A DNA stretch of 64,000 nt, taken from positions 5,518,001 to 5,582,000 of the forward strand of contig NC_083563.1 in assembly GCF_019925205.1 (NCBI RefSeq), in the 5' to 3' direction. A model generated the notes under the pieces. It saw only the letters and a list, made by a program, of their open reading frames with translations. It had not been told where the DNA came from and made no database searches. Position 1 is the first letter of the stretch, and each line of letters begins with the position of its first letter. Shown here piece after piece: positions 1 through 13,100 of the stretch. The translations under genes and the position numbers were made by a program. Origin of the DNA: Metopolophium dirhodum. Taxonomy: Eukaryota; Arthropoda; Insecta; Hemiptera; Aphididae.

Positions 1-381
1 TGAAAATAATGTAGACTTTTATTATAATTATAATTTAATAGGTCTGTAAGTTATACGTATAAAACATCATATCAAATTTATTTTTAAACTAAGTGCTGAA
101 GACATCACAGTGTTTCAGTCTTGCACTCATCTGTATTATTTGTAATTTACGAAGTGTTTTTATTGCGCTGTCGTTATGAGTTATGACTCAGTAAATACTA
201 TATTATTATTTTTTATAATTCAAATTTGTTTTTTTTTCCCTTAAACAAGAATTGTATTGTTTGTAAACATGTTAGATGGTTAATTATTTTATTATTATTA
301 TTATTTTACGTTGGCTCAATTAATTTGTATATAATGTAATTTTTTACACAAATATGTATAATATATTATATAATATTACTA

Positions 382-412
<31 letters not shown>

Positions 413-548
413 TATTATTACTACTATGAAGTTAAAGCTGTTAGTAGGTGTTAACTGAAATGTGCAATAGACACACGTTTATATCAGTGATATTTATTCC
501 TTGTTTGTAATTTAAAATATAAACAAAAATAAATTTTAAAAAACGGTT
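1..548. other. Gene-free AT-rich stretch with ATT/ACT microsatellite
   Basis: No coding signal. It holds short ATT runs near 288-304 and a longer imperfect ATT/ACT trinucleotide tract at about 378-425. It probably includes the 3' flank of the minus-strand NAA80 gene: AATAAA in the minus sense lies at about 497-492, some 50 bases past the stop codon. Confidence 0.6.
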
Positions 549-3060
549 TCATGTCAATTTTTTTTTCATGAATGTTTTTCTTGATGGCACAATCACAGAA
601 ATCATATTGGATTTATTGATGCTACTCAAACATCCTCCATAAATTGAAATAGGCTGACATTGAATATATCCAAGTTTTGAGTAAAACTCTTGTTTGTCTA
701 TTGTAGACAAGTATGCAAAACTTAAACCCAACCTATAAAAATTATTTGAACTTTTAAATATTATTCAACTTTCAAGTATATGTAGTATGTATATTATTAT
801 TACGTTTTTATGTATTCTTCAGTCTTGTACATAAGATATTTTCCTAGTCCTTGTCCTCGGTGATGATTTGCTATGACCACTAAAATAATAACAATTTTCA
901 TTATCAATTAAACAAATTATGTACTTTAATTTTAAGGTGGTAAAAATCAATACAAGCTACATCATATCAATAACATTGGAAATGTAGGTACTCTAAACCG
1001 CAGTGGTAGACTGGCTAGGGTGGCGGGTGCCGGGTGGGAAATCGTCTGGGCTGAGTGGGCCTGGCAAAAATTTGGGCTGCTTGAATATATTTGGGCAGAC
1101 AAATTATAAATATTTTATTATTAGCCCAAAATTAGGCCCAATTTTTGTTTCCCCGAGGCCAATTTTTATTTTCAGTCCGTCCCTGCTAAACACTATTTTC
1201 TTTTTGCAAACTTTTTTCTTTTAACATTTCAGAATGAAATTTGTTGTTTATAAACACCAACTATACTTAAGAATTTAACAGAATAATATTGACCTGTTTC
1301 GATGAAACCACCATCAGGAATAGACGGTATTGGCGTAATTTTTGAATGTCCTAAAACTGCGTTGAAGTTATCTTCTTCTTTTTCAACCAATACCAAAGAT
1401 GTTGGCAATGTATCACAAGATGCCTCCAAACTGTGTAACCTAAATGACACATATAAATGCATTAACATCAATGAATTTACAAGACATATCACATACCTAT
1501 GTCAAGTTGCATGAACAAGCACTAAACATTTAAGGAAATAATTGTGAGCTAAGTCCCTTAAACATGATTTAGTGGTCCATGATTGATTCATTAAATTGAT
1601 CAACTGTTCATGAAACTCGGCAATAATATTATTATCATGTGATAAATTATTCTGGCAAAGTGGCAAATATTGAAATATTGCACTGATGTCTGATGTTATA
1701 CACTAAGAGGGCACTACAACCGCATGTGTACCTACTCTGTCTTACAAAGCATAACATATAGCAAATTGTAAGCTGAGCAGATCACGTTTAGTTCTGTTAT
1801 GCGTTTGTAAGACAGAGAGAAAGCACACGGATTTATTTCCCTCTTAAATGTTAATGCAAAATAAGAAATAAAACTGAAAGCAAAATATCAGATATTGTTC
1901 CCATTTTTAGATACATAAGAAGACAAATTTTTGTCACTTATATTAAAATGTTTAAATCAATTATTATCACATTATTGTAAAAATTATTAACAAATTATTT
2001 TCAAATATATCTAATAATTATAAAAATCCGATAAGTTAAGTTTAAGGTATTTAAATTTGTTCTGTATTTGAGACTTGGAAAATAATCATCAAATTAAACA
2101 GTAATCGACAATTAAAGCAGAGACTAGAACCTTAGTCATTTTTTCGGTTCTGGTTCGGTTCTTAAAAAATAAAAATAAATGGACCCGCGGTTCCAATTCC
2201 GGTTCTTAAAATAATGTGTTTGTTTGTGAGACTGTGAGACGGAGTGATAAATAGGTAACTTTATAAATATTATTATTCGTAGGTACTTTGTAAACATTCG
2301 TATAGAAAAACACATAATTGTTGTTCAACCATTCTCATTATACTGCTAATGAAAAATGCAACCAGTACCAGTGTGTAAATTTATCATTTTCGGCCGTACC
2401 TATAATACTTACGATTATTTCGAGTTAAAAATTTAAAATACCATAGATATAAAAAACAAATATATTTCTATGAAAAATAATTATTTGTTTAGAGTTTTAG
2501 ACTTTAGGTAAATCAAAATTCAAAACCCAATTTAAATAAAATTTTCTGTTATTTCATAGAACCAATAAGAATCAATAATTACTGGAAATCTTATTATTTA
2601 TTATAATGGGGTTCCGGTTCCAGTCCCTGAATTAAAGCATTAATTAAGTATTATATATAGGTATTATAAATTTATTTGCTTTTCACAAAATAATGAACAT
2701 TTTAACATCTTCTACTAGCAATTGCTAATCAAATAATATGATATTATAAACATTTTTAAGAAATTTTAATAGTTATACAATCTTTATTTCTAAGCAAACG
2801 TAATACATTTTATGAAATTACAGAAAACTTATTTATTTTTTTAATAAGTAGGTAGGTAATTTAAATTTTATCAAACCTAAAGTATAATTGTATTCCAATT
2901 CGTAACCAATAAAAGATGTTTAAGAAATCTGATAAATTATCATAGGTTTGAATAAATACCTGGCCATTTCACTGCGTGGCCATTCGGAATTAATTACAGC
3001 ACAACATTGTTTGATGAGGTGTTTGTTTCGGTGTAATGGAAATACTTCAAATCGTTCCAT
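549..3060 (-). CDS. NAA80: N-alpha-acetyltransferase 80 (actin N-terminal acetyltransferase)
   Basis: Four coding exons on the minus strand: 3060-2960, 1439-1294, 879-804 and 732-549, giving 168 residues. All introns are GT-AG and all phases match. The N-terminal exon reads PLHRNKHLIKQCCAVINSEW followed by PRSE, the family's PLH..P.L...C..LINSEWPRS block. Exon 3 carries the GNAT acetyl-CoA loop HHRGQGLGKYLM (RGQGLG). The last exon has the DKQEFYSKLGY segment typical of NAA80/NAT6. The family acetylates the processed acidic N-terminus of actin in the cytosol using acetyl-CoA. An acceptor at 3090-3089 just upstream of the ATG suggests a spliced 5' UTR. Introns 1 and 2 contain MITEs. The length is shorter than vertebrate NAA80, which has extra N-terminal and proline-rich sequence. 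Family call secure; actin specificity inferred from family. Confidence 0.88.
1001..1185. mobile_element. hAT-like MITE in NAA80 intron 2
   Basis: Termini CAGTGGTAGACTGG at the left and, read inward from the right, CAGGGACGGACTG form imperfect inverted repeats of hAT type. Flanks CTAAACCG (993-1000) and CTAAACAC (1186-1193) match at 6 of 8 positions, consistent with a decayed 8-bp target duplication. There is no coding capacity. Confidence 0.7.
1707..1843. mobile_element. TTAA-flanked MITE (family A), short copy
   Basis: A 137-bp palindromic element starting AAGAGGGCAC-like and ending CCCTC, flanked by CTAA (1703-1706) and TTAA (1844-1847). The inner arms contain CTGTCTTACAAA and its inverse TTTGTAAGACAG. 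The TTAA target is the mark of piggyBac-type insertion. It shares terminal and GTCTTAC motifs with the copies at 11831-12189 and 17730-18096. It lies in NAA80 intron 1. Confidence 0.7.
2118..2629. mobile_element. hAT MITE in NAA80 intron 1
   Basis: A 512-bp element with terminal inverted repeats CAGAGACTAGAACC at the left and CAGGGACTGGAACC read inward from the right. It is flanked by a perfect 8-bp target duplication AATTAAAG at 2110-2117 and 2630-2637. Sub-terminal GGTTC/GAACC motifs are repeated on both sides. There is no transposase reading frame, so it is a non-autonomous hAT derivative. Confidence 0.9.
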
Positions 3061-3478
3061 TGCCACTCTAATGTAAATGTAAAAGTACCTGCAAATTATG
3101 TAAAGCATATTATAAGAAACCTTATTTTAAATTTTCAATCGTTAGCTATAAAAATTGAACATTTTATAGATTTCTCACTATAAAATAATTCGCAAATGTT
3201 CATAATTTCGAACTTAAAATGATTATAAAAAAAAATTTTGTATTTTTATCATTAATATTTTTTAACTATACAATGTATGAGAAACTTTGTAATACTTTGT
3301 AATGATAAATAATAATCATGCTATAATGTATTATTAATGCAACTAAAATATGATCTCGTAAATCTGGTTTATACTTAATCTGGTCTCAAATTCAGATCAG
3401 TAATCTGGAATGCTAGCAACTAAGTTTAATAGATAAAATTGAAAATTACAATGTGTTTAAACTTTTGAATGGCTACAT

Positions 3479-3812
3479 CAGTGGTTCTCAACCGCAGTGT
3501 CACGTAGATATTACCGTAATGTGTGTAGCCAAAAAAATTGTTTATTTATATTGTATAAGTACATGTTTTGCAAAATATAAATATATAACATTATTATAAT
3601 TTATAGCATTAATGCATTATGATGTGATGGTAAAAACCACAGATAAGAAAAAAAATTGTGAAGATAGTCTCATTCTCAATTTACATAATATAGGCTTATA
3701 TGTTATAATTGTTACTTTTTCAATAATAAATTACCTGATTGTTTTAAGTGTGTTACCATTTTTATGGATCTAAATGAGGTTCCATCGTAAAGAAAAAGGT
3801 TGAGAAGCACTG
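3479..3812. mobile_element. hAT MITE with CAGTGGTTCTCAACC termini
   Basis: A 334-bp element beginning CAGTGGTTCTCAACC and ending GGTTGAGAAGCACTG, the classic hAT terminus seen across animals. The flanks GGCTACAT and CACTACAT (one base offset) resemble a decayed 8-bp duplication. It lies in the NAA80-CHAC2 intergenic region and is non-coding. Confidence 0.8.
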
Positions 3813-4360
3813 ACACTACATTGGCAGTCCAAATGTATTACAATTTATTGTGAATTAATACTAGTATTTATCATCAATGGTATTACGTAGGTATATACGT
3901 GTTATATTACACTATAGTTATTGTACTCTTGCCTCTCCACAGGGTTTAAGATAATTAAATAAATAAATATTATAATTAAAGCTATAACAAAATGAATTGA
4001 TAAAACTTTATAAATAATAAATCTCAAAAAATTAAATCAGACGTAAAAAAAAGTATAGAATTTGTTCATAAACTTAAATAAACAAATTTAATTGTTGACA
4101 TTTTTTTCAAACAAATATAATAGCTAGAACTGGTAACTTTTTTTTAAAAGATTTAAGAATTAGGAATTAAGTTATTAAATAATTATATTTTTTAATTACT
4201 GAATCATAAAAATTACTAATTATTTCAATGATTTTCTGATTTTCTATTTTTTTTTTTATTTTTTACCTTAATAATTATTAACAATATAATTTCTAATTTT
4301 ATTTATCTTAATTTTATAGATATATTTATATTAAATTGTATAATAGCCAATAGGTATACT

Positions 4361-4703
4361 CAGGCGCGGACTGGTAAAATAGGGCACGGGATGCTACACA
4401 ATTTAAAGGGCAAATAACATAAATTGTTGGGGCGAATTTAATACATGTAGATTATTTATAAAATATTAATATATTTTATTTTGTTTTGAAAAAATATTGA
4501 ATATACGTTAAACACGTAAATAAGTACCAAGTTACAAAAAACTTTCAATCAAAGTTGTACAATATTATAGATTACTAGTAATCGTAAGTTGGTAACAATC
4601 TGTTGTTCATTAGGTGTCTAGTCTTTAAATATATAATAAATAATATTAGGCAAATATATTTTAGGGCAAGGGATGCTGTAGCATCCCAGCCAGTCCGCGC
4701 CTG
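4361..4703. mobile_element. hAT MITE with CAGGCGCGGACTGG termini
   Basis: A 343-bp element with perfect 14-bp terminal inverted repeats CAGGCGCGGACTGG. It is flanked by GGTATACT (4353-4360) and GGTATCCT (4704-4711), an 8-bp duplication with one difference. Sub-terminal GGGCA(C/A)GGGATGCT motifs occur in both arms. Apart from the two MITEs, the 3061-5063 gap shows nothing but AT-rich DNA. Confidence 0.9.
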
Positions 4704-5063
4704 GGTATCCTATACTAAAAAATATAAGACGTAAACACGTAAGTGTATTATAGTATTGTAATCACTAGTAAATTATATTTTAAGATTACACAAATACAAT
4801 TTATATAAAATTGTTTTAAATGATAGAGCTTTTAATTAAAAAAAATTTCTAGTGAGTGATTACTTTAAGTTCAACAACGCCATCTATTTGTTGAAAAGTG
4901 TAATGACAGATATTGATTATTTTTGTTCTATTTTACAACCTATCCTTAGAAACCCTATCACAATGTTATCATATTATAAACAATAGATGTACTAGACATA
5001 CGTAGTACTATACTACATAGCAAATTTTACACATATTAAAAAAAAATTAATTTTATTTCAAAA

Positions 5064-6906
5064 ATGAAACCAGATAAGTCGGAAAACAGCCACATTAACG
5101 ACAATGATCTGAGCAATGGTTTAAAAAACCATATGTTTTGGATATTTGGTTACGGCTCATTGATATGGAAAACTAATTTTCCATTCATTAAAAAATATCC
5201 TGGATACATAAAAGGATACACCAGACGGTTTTATCAGTTTAGCCCAGACCATAGAGGGACCAATGACTTAGTAAGATTAAAACAATTTTGTTTTTTTAAT
5301 TATTCATATTATGGTGATTTTGCAGCACTTGCACTATGAAACCTAGTGATGTTACGAACCCTGATTTTTGAGGTCTATTCAAACCCAAATTAAACTTCTT
5401 TATTTTTAACAAACCCAAATCAAACTAAATTTTTTATAGGAAAACTTTAATATTCAAAAAACAAATTATTTATTAAGTACCTAATAAAACGTTGGGTATA
5501 GGTATAAATAGTTTTTTCTATAGTTTTTCAACGAATTGAACTCAAATTTTTATTTTAATAGTTCAATTGAAAATTGAACAGTTCGGATCATCACTACATA
5601 AAATTAATGTTTACAGGTACTAATTATTTCTAAAAATTCTTAATCAATTTCAGCCTGGACGAGTAGTGACTCTTTTACCATCAACTAATGAAGTAAGTTT
5701 ATATTGTATAAGTTGAACACTGCACTTATTTTACTTTACAATTTATGTATGTATTTAGTATATATTATGAATGTATAATTATATGGACTTACGGTAGGTA
5801 CTTGTTAGTTGTTTGTTAATAAAAGTAAATGATAATAGTAAGTATATTGTTTACAATTAATAGCAGCATAGTTAATAGTAATACTCCTTGGCTGCTCATA
5901 AATAAACACAAAAATATCAATTTCCTAAAAATCCTTAAATGTCACGCATTTTATTTGTTCGAACAAAATATTTTTATTGTTAAAATTCAATGCCAGTTTA
6001 AAATATTATAGGAAAAATTACTTAATCAAATTAATTTTTAACAATATTTCAAAAGAAGTCAATAATGTTTGTGATATAGATATGATCTTGAAATGACTCA
6101 TACAATATAGCTGACAACATACTAAGTGTAAAACAATTTCAAATATAAGAACTCTTTAATAGATCACTTACTAGGCATAAAACTACATGTAAGATATTAT
6201 AATACAGAGAACTATGTATCATGATTCATGAATATTGAATTTTTTAGATTAAGGGGATGCTACAACTGCACACGCGTTTTTACAATTTCAAAATGATCAT
6301 AATTTGTTTTAAAATTAAAACAAGTATAAAAATATAAAATAAAACCGATTTGATTAACTAAAAGATATTCTAACTTTTAAATTTGATAATAGTTCAATTC
6401 ACTCTAATATTAAACATAATTAGAGTTGATTGGATATTTTAGAATGTACAATATTGTATAAGTATATAATGCCATTGATAAAAAATGGTACCTATCTCAG
6501 TACAAAACTTAATATTTGCGATATAATGTGATTTTAGAGTCGAGTGTGGGGTATAGCATATGCGATTGACAATCGAGATATAGATAATGTATGTGCAGGA
6601 TTGGACCTACGTGAACGTGCAGGTTATACTAAGAAAGTTATCCAATTTCATACAAAAACAAATGAAGATCAAATACCATCTGAAGTCACTGTGTATATAG
6701 CAGACGAAAACAATGAGTGGTTTGCTGGTGAAGCACCTATTCAACAAATTGCTTCCAGAATAGCAGTGTGTCGTGGAACCAGTGGATCAAATCCAGAATA
6801 TGTATATAAATTAGCAGCAGAAATGAGACGGATAGCTCCTGAAGAAGATGATAAACATTTATTTGAACTTGAAATGGCTCTGAAAAGCATTGAAAATAGT
6901 TATTAA
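5064..6906 (+). CDS. CHAC2: ChaC-type gamma-glutamylcyclotransferase (glutathione-specific)
   Basis: Three exons: 5064-5270, 5654-5692 (only 39 bp) and 6538-6906. They give 204 residues with phase-0 GT-AG introns. The FGYGSLIWK loop at residues 28-36 is the gamma-glutamylcyclotransferase substrate-binding signature. PDHRGT leads across the first intron into PGRVV, as in ChaC proteins. [10 protein letters not shown] contains the expected catalytic glutamate region. The enzyme cleaves glutathione to 5-oxoproline and Cys-Gly in the cytosol. Met24 (5133-5135) starts [12 protein letters not shown], where most family members begin, so the first 23 residues may be an extension or upstream leader; Met24 would give 181 residues, close to the usual length of about 180. 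A polyadenylation signal AATAAA lies at 6966-6971. Compact length favours ChaC2 over ChaC1. Confidence 0.92.
6241..6290. repeat. Solo end of TTAA-type MITE in CHAC2 intron 2
   Basis: TTAAGGGGATGCTACAACTG followed by CACACGCG resembles the left terminus of the TTAA-flanked MITE family (compare 1703-1730). No matching right end was found nearby, so this is at most a fragment. Confidence 0.35.
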
Positions 6907-7028
6907 GGAAAATCAAATATAAGACATTTTTATTTAATTCATGTTTATTGTTTTTATTGTAAGAAAATAAATATTTATATTATTGTTATAAACATTAGAT
7001 TGGTATATATTTTTTATTTCATCCAATT

Positions 7029-7528
7029 CAATATGAGGTCTACCAGCAAACGCGTTCTACCATCTGTTGTCATATGCTATAGAATGTGGCCTTCCTGCAG
7101 CCGGCCGGTTTTTACACTGGGGCATACGATTTTTGATGGATACAGTCTAATCTCTTTACTATGGTTAAAACTTTATCTTTACGACTTTCGATTACAATGC
7201 TTTGACATTTCGTAAAAGTATGGACTCAGACGCTCAGTACGTCACTTATTACTATTCTACATATTATTTTGGCACTCATGCACTCACACACTCAATATGG
7301 TGGCAAAATATGTTTATAAGTAGTGATGAATCAACTACCAATTTTTAATTAATAAAAATGTGTTGGCAAATAATGAAAATGCCCAATGTAATAAGTGTGG
7401 AAGTGAGATGAATTTGTACATATGTTAGAGATGTCAAACATCTCAAACAACTTTTTAGATTTTTTGTGAAATTATGCTATTAGATTTTAAAGTTATTTTT
7501 TTTCACTGGTAGACCGCTACTATATGAG
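7029..7528. mobile_element. hAT-like MITE downstream of CHAC2
   Basis: A 500-bp segment bounded by perfect 8-bp direct repeats ATCCAATT at 7021-7028 and 7529-7536. Inside, GGTCTACCAG near the left end is the inverse of CTGGTAGACC near the right end. The outermost bases of the two arms differ by small indels. It is more GC-rich than its flanks. The short open frames in it look accidental. Confidence 0.75.
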
Positions 7529-7536
7529 ATCCAATT

Positions 7537-10107
7537 ACAGTTTTACTTCTAAATTAAGATAAATGTACGTGGTGCATCCAAATATTTGATTAAACATTTA
7601 TAACTATCTCTGTCTTCTCTATTTCTGTTTGGTATGGTGACCATTGATCGAGTTCAAAACTGATTTCTTGCTTTTCAAATTAAAAATTGAATATTTACTA
7701 GATAACTATATAGGTACCCACATAATATGATCAATTTTTGGGCATTCCTTCCCTAGCTTCCTATTGTGTACCAGGCATTCATCTCCTCCTTTTTTAATAG
7801 TACTCTCGATACCACAGATTTATTAGATGCTGTCTCTCTGTGTTCCTTCCTACTCCACGAGAAATCATACTTTATTTTCCATTTCGACCCGTCGAATATC
7901 TTATGGGCACAATCGACCACTTCACTCAATGTTACCTTAACCAAACTTCATCTTTGACCTCATTAATTATCTGTTAATATATATAAATATTGTTAAATTA
8001 TGTACTAAGATGTCTTCTGCTCTAATTGAATGATAAATGATAATGATTATAATTTATATGAATTTAGTAAGTTAATAAATATTTCAAATTTAAATTTATT
8101 ATGCATTTAGAAAACAGGTCAACAATTTATGGCAGGAATAAATATTGTTATACAGGCTAATAATTAATATTAATAAGTATAATAAATTACTAAATATAAA
8201 ATGATTAATAAGATTAAATAATTTAATAGGTAATAACTAATAGTATAAATTAATTTGAATTAATATAGGTAAGTAGTAAGTTAGAAATTATATTCATCAA
8301 TCTTTAGTTCAAATAGTGAATTGCATGAGCTAGTATTACCCAAGAATTACAATTTTCAAATTTAATGAATTATCTAGCTATTCAATTTGTTTAAAATAAA
8401 TAGGCACTACCTAGGCCCTAGGGGTTCTTAACAAGTCACTCCAAAAAAATTCAAAAAATAAAAATTATAATATTTGTTATTATATTGTTTTAATATAGGT
8501 ATATTTTATAAATTCATTGTAACATAAGGCAGTGCTCTTATACAAAACTACAGGTCATTTTAATTCAAATTTATCATTTAACCTGTCCTAATAAAATTTT
8601 ATAATTTAATTTATGGTACTAGTGCTAAAATCCTGGTAAGAAACAGTCTCTATGAAGTTGAAGTATGATTATTAACCGATTGCAACATACATAATACATT
8701 CAGTGCATAACCAATAATAATCATTAAGTTCTTAGTTAGCTTATAAGGATATGTTGATCCAAATACTCTGATAAATAATGTATATGAAATATAATATGTT
8801 ATCAAATACCTAGCATATCAGCATATTAAAATTTAATTTAGGTAAATATAGGCAGTCAAAATATTAATTAAGTAGTAATTTTTCAATGATGAATAATAAA
8901 TTGTCTTCAAATAATCTATTACCAGGTACGTAGCAAATTCCAACGTGAATATAGTTTTAATCGTATAAGAAGTAAAAATTTGAAATTTGAAATTAGCAAC
9001 AAAGAAACTTAATAGCAAATTAAACTTAAATTTGGATACAACTAATAGTTAACTACAATAATATACTAGGTAATTAGAAAAGTGTGTATAAATATAAATA
9101 TTTCTTGAGTTAATTAATTTATTGTAATAATAAATTAATAGATAATAAATAGTAAACAATAACTGATAATATGCTGTTTTCTTCTCGTCTGTATAAACTT
9201 TACCGGTACGGCGGTACCAAAGGTGGATTGACCATCAAAATCACAAATCCACTTTGCTGGTACCCACATTTACATTTTTACTATATAGTTATGGATTTAT
9301 GGTGTTTACTAAGTAAAATATACTATTCTCTATATAGTCCGTATTCACCGGGATATAGTGGTAAAATACTTATTATGTGATAGTACCTACTATACAACTC
9401 ATAAGAGATAAGCCGGATATCCATGATCCATCCTTCATAATATTATACCACAGATTTCTATATTGTATCGTTCAATGGTTGTAGTGTAGTACTGAAGGGA
9501 CGTTGGGGCACATCTCCTTGGACCATTCAAGATAATCATGTGTTGGACCGTGGTCTTGCAAGGTATTTGAAATTTGAAATTTGAATCGAATGACGAAGTA
9601 TATTATTACCACATTTGTGATTTGTCATTTGTCATTATCAGTTATCACTTATCAGTTATCACAGTTGTGGTTGAGTCGTTGAGTTGTTGTTACATAGTTG
9701 CTACATCTTGCTCCTGCATATTCTGGTTCGTAGTTTACCTACTAGTTCATACTTTTTTATGTTAAATTTTTTTATGCGTACTTTCAAGTTACAAAATACA
9801 AGACATTAAACGTTTAAAACTGCTAAAATCTAAAATATAGTATCTTCTTCTTAGTACCTAAGACCTAGGTATATAGAATATTTTTGAACGGTAAAAAAAA
9901 TTATATTAATATTTAATACCTAATTGATTATAATAATCAATAATCTTTATTACCTTTAAACTTATCGATTCTCTAATCCTAATTAAATATTAATTTATGA
10001 ATTATCTACATAAATATAATACACTGTGTTTCTTTTCTCTCAATAGCATTCAATACAAATTAATTGCATTAGGTACTACTGAAGTACTGTCTACTGTTAA
10101 TATAAAT
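7537..10107. other. Intergenic region, no gene recognised
   Basis: Mostly AT-rich sequence with many stops in all frames. Opposite-strand 63-codon open frames near 7753-7957 overlap each other and match nothing I recognise. A hairpin-like inverted repeat lies at 9209-9268 (GGTACCAAAGGTGGATT against AATCCACTTTGCTGGTACC). Short direct repeats of TCATT/TATCA type occur at about 9620-9665. The 5' UTR and promoter of ASPSCR1 must lie near 9.9-10.1 kb; a possible UTR splice acceptor is at 10045-10046. Confidence 0.5.
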
Positions 10108-13100
10108 ATGGCCACAAATTTAGTAGTACTAGGAGAAAATGCTGCTAGAATTAACGTGAAAGTCAATCCTAATATGACTGTTCTTAAAGCAAGTGCCTTA
10201 CATTACTTGATCTTTAAGCAATACTCTTTATAAATACATTTAATTGTTTTAGGTAATAGAATTAGCCTGCACAAAAATTAAGGCAAACAGCAACGATTTT
10301 GATTTAAAGTAACTATTTGCTTTCCTTTTTAATTTTTAATAAACCATAAAACATTGATCTATGTTTGTCTTAATTGAATAGATATCACAACAAAATATTA
10401 GATACGACTAGTCTGATCAGGTTTACAAATATTGCCAATAATGCCTTATTGGAATTAGTACCTGTTACAAAATCTAGACAAAATAGCTCTGTTGGTGTAT
10501 GGTTACAAATAGAAGATGGATCTAGATTATCCGGAGAATTTTCATCTAGCCGTAAGATATATCAAAAATGTTATCTATTTATTACAATTTACATATTTTT
10601 TACTACATAATTTTATTGTTTTTGATTAGAAAATCTTTGGGAAATCATACAGATATTATTGAAGGACAATTTTTCTAATTATGAAAGTCCAGCTATAATT
10701 TATACAAGAATGGAAATAATTGGTAAAGAACAATTGCAGCAGAAAACATTAAAAGACATCGGACTAGTTAGTGGCAAAGCCTTGTTAAGGTTAGTTGAAA
10801 ACCAATTACATAAAATATTCACTTAATTCTAATATTTATATATAATAATTGATTTTTAAAATATGTTGGTTACCTCACTGAGCATTGTTCTTGCCTTATT
10901 GATAACTTTTAAAATAGTTAATTACTAGAAAAATTTGAGAATACAGTGAAAATGTTAAGTTATTGGCTCTATAGTTAACTACATAATATTGCTTATTATC
11001 TCTTATGTATTTGTTTCTACTATTTTTTTTTAATGTATTTATATTTACTTAACAAATGTTATATTTTGATTAACTAGATTACTTAATAAAAAAGAATCTG
11101 AAGACCAAGCTCATGTATATGTACCTGCAGCAAGAAAACCAAAACTTGAAGAATCTCCTAGAGTTTTAGGTCATAAAGAAACAAACACAAATGAATTATC
11201 AAGTGTTGAATCAGCAAAGGTTGTGGCAACAAATCCACAAGAATCCATGGATATTGAACCAAATTCTGATATAGCTGAAGAATCTGAGACTATAAATATG
11301 TCAACATGTCAAAAAAACTTTGATAATGACCCTAAAGCATTAGACAACAAAAAAAAGCCTACTCTTACTAATGAAGATCTCATTAATTTCAAGAAGTCTA
11401 TATCTTATGTTAGTAAGATTCCAAGCATTTTTTAACTGCTTTTATTTATATTCTTTTGAATTTTACTATTATTATTACAAACAGTTCATCTACTTATTTA
11501 TTCAACAGTTTAAATATTAATTCATATCTCTATAGAGGTTTATTAATATATTATTCAATATTTTATATTAGAATTAATGTCATCATACACTGCTGTGGTA
11601 GCGGCTAATGATGCCGGAAGTATTTATAATTAATTCATATTTAACATTTATTTTAGTTAGATGAACGCGATACATTGTTATTTGACATAACGGATGGTAC
11701 TTCAGTGTTATATCAAGACGAAGGTGATGATTTCTTTAAACCAACTATAAAAGATATTACTCTTGTACTACGAGATTTGAAAAATTCACGGTACATTTTA
11801 TAGATAATAATTACTAATTAGTAATATCAAGAGGAAGTTATACTCGTATGTGTTGTTTCAGTCTTACTAACGCAAAACATGGAAAATTAAACATTCAGAA
11901 GAATCCGTTTTAAATTACTCATAACTTGTTTCAAAATTAGATAAAATTTATTAATTAGATCTTAAAAAAACAGCTTTAAGTGCTTTAGATAAAATTTTTA
12001 CCTTTAAATTTGATTATAGTAATAATATATTTATATATAAATTGTATTAAAATATAATAAAAAGCCCATGAGTTTGCCTAGATATCAATCCTAATATTAT
12101 ATTTTATAGCTACAGGTGTCCTGCTAAGCGTAAAATTTGCTATGGTGCGTACTTTTTAGACGGAGACAACATGTGGGTGTCACGTCCTCTTAAAATTACA
12201 TATTATTTGTTTTAAAATATCTATTCCTGATAAAATATTTATCTTTAAATGTTGGTATTCAACAGCACTTTTCACTTAATAAAATATTGTATATGGGTGG
12301 TATTTAATTAAAAATTTTAAAGTTTGTATATGAATGAAATACATTTTTTTGTGTTGTATACAAATTATAATCCTAGATAGTGTAAATTTAGAAGATTGAC
12401 ATATTATGATATGTGGATAAAATAGTAATAAATAATAATGAACTAGACCTTATGTTTGTAAGTTATTTTAGCGTAGCACTGCCATTACGTTAATTTATAT
12501 CATGTATCATAAAAAAATAAAATAACACCCAAATTATAAATAACTTGATATTGCAAAAACATGTATGAATTTATGATTTGGATACATCTATCAAAAAAAT
12601 TCCGCTTACACATGACAAGCAGCGCTCATTTTATGTGCCTGCTACTATAGTGTTTTTTTTTTCAGAAGTCATTCAAATAATTAGATACTTTCATTATATC
12701 TGAACTATTTTATTATTAAGAAACTATCATTAGATAAATTAATCAATAGTTGGATTCTATAATCCATAGTAAAGTATTCAAAATTTCAAAGTTAAAATAT
12801 TGAACTGTTTAGACAATTTTAATACATATTTAGTTTTCAATATTTTATATTATTCTATTAATTGACAGTGTGAAGTATCCGAATAATATTCTATTAGTTT
12901 AATAGTTTTAAAACTGTTTGGTCACATGTACAAATTTTTGATAGCTTATTATCAATAACATTCAATAATTAAATAATGTAAAAAGTTTGTACCAAAATTA
13001 ATGAATATAACATTTTTAAAAAATACATGTAAAATTAAAAAAAAATACATATTGTGCTTTGAAGTTTAAGACTATATTTATTTTTATTTTAGGGCTCAAT

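Noticed and set aside
7753..7957. Overlapping 63-codon open frames on both strands
   Set aside because: Mutually antisense, no recognisable motif, no splice context; likely accidental in a slightly less AT-rich patch.
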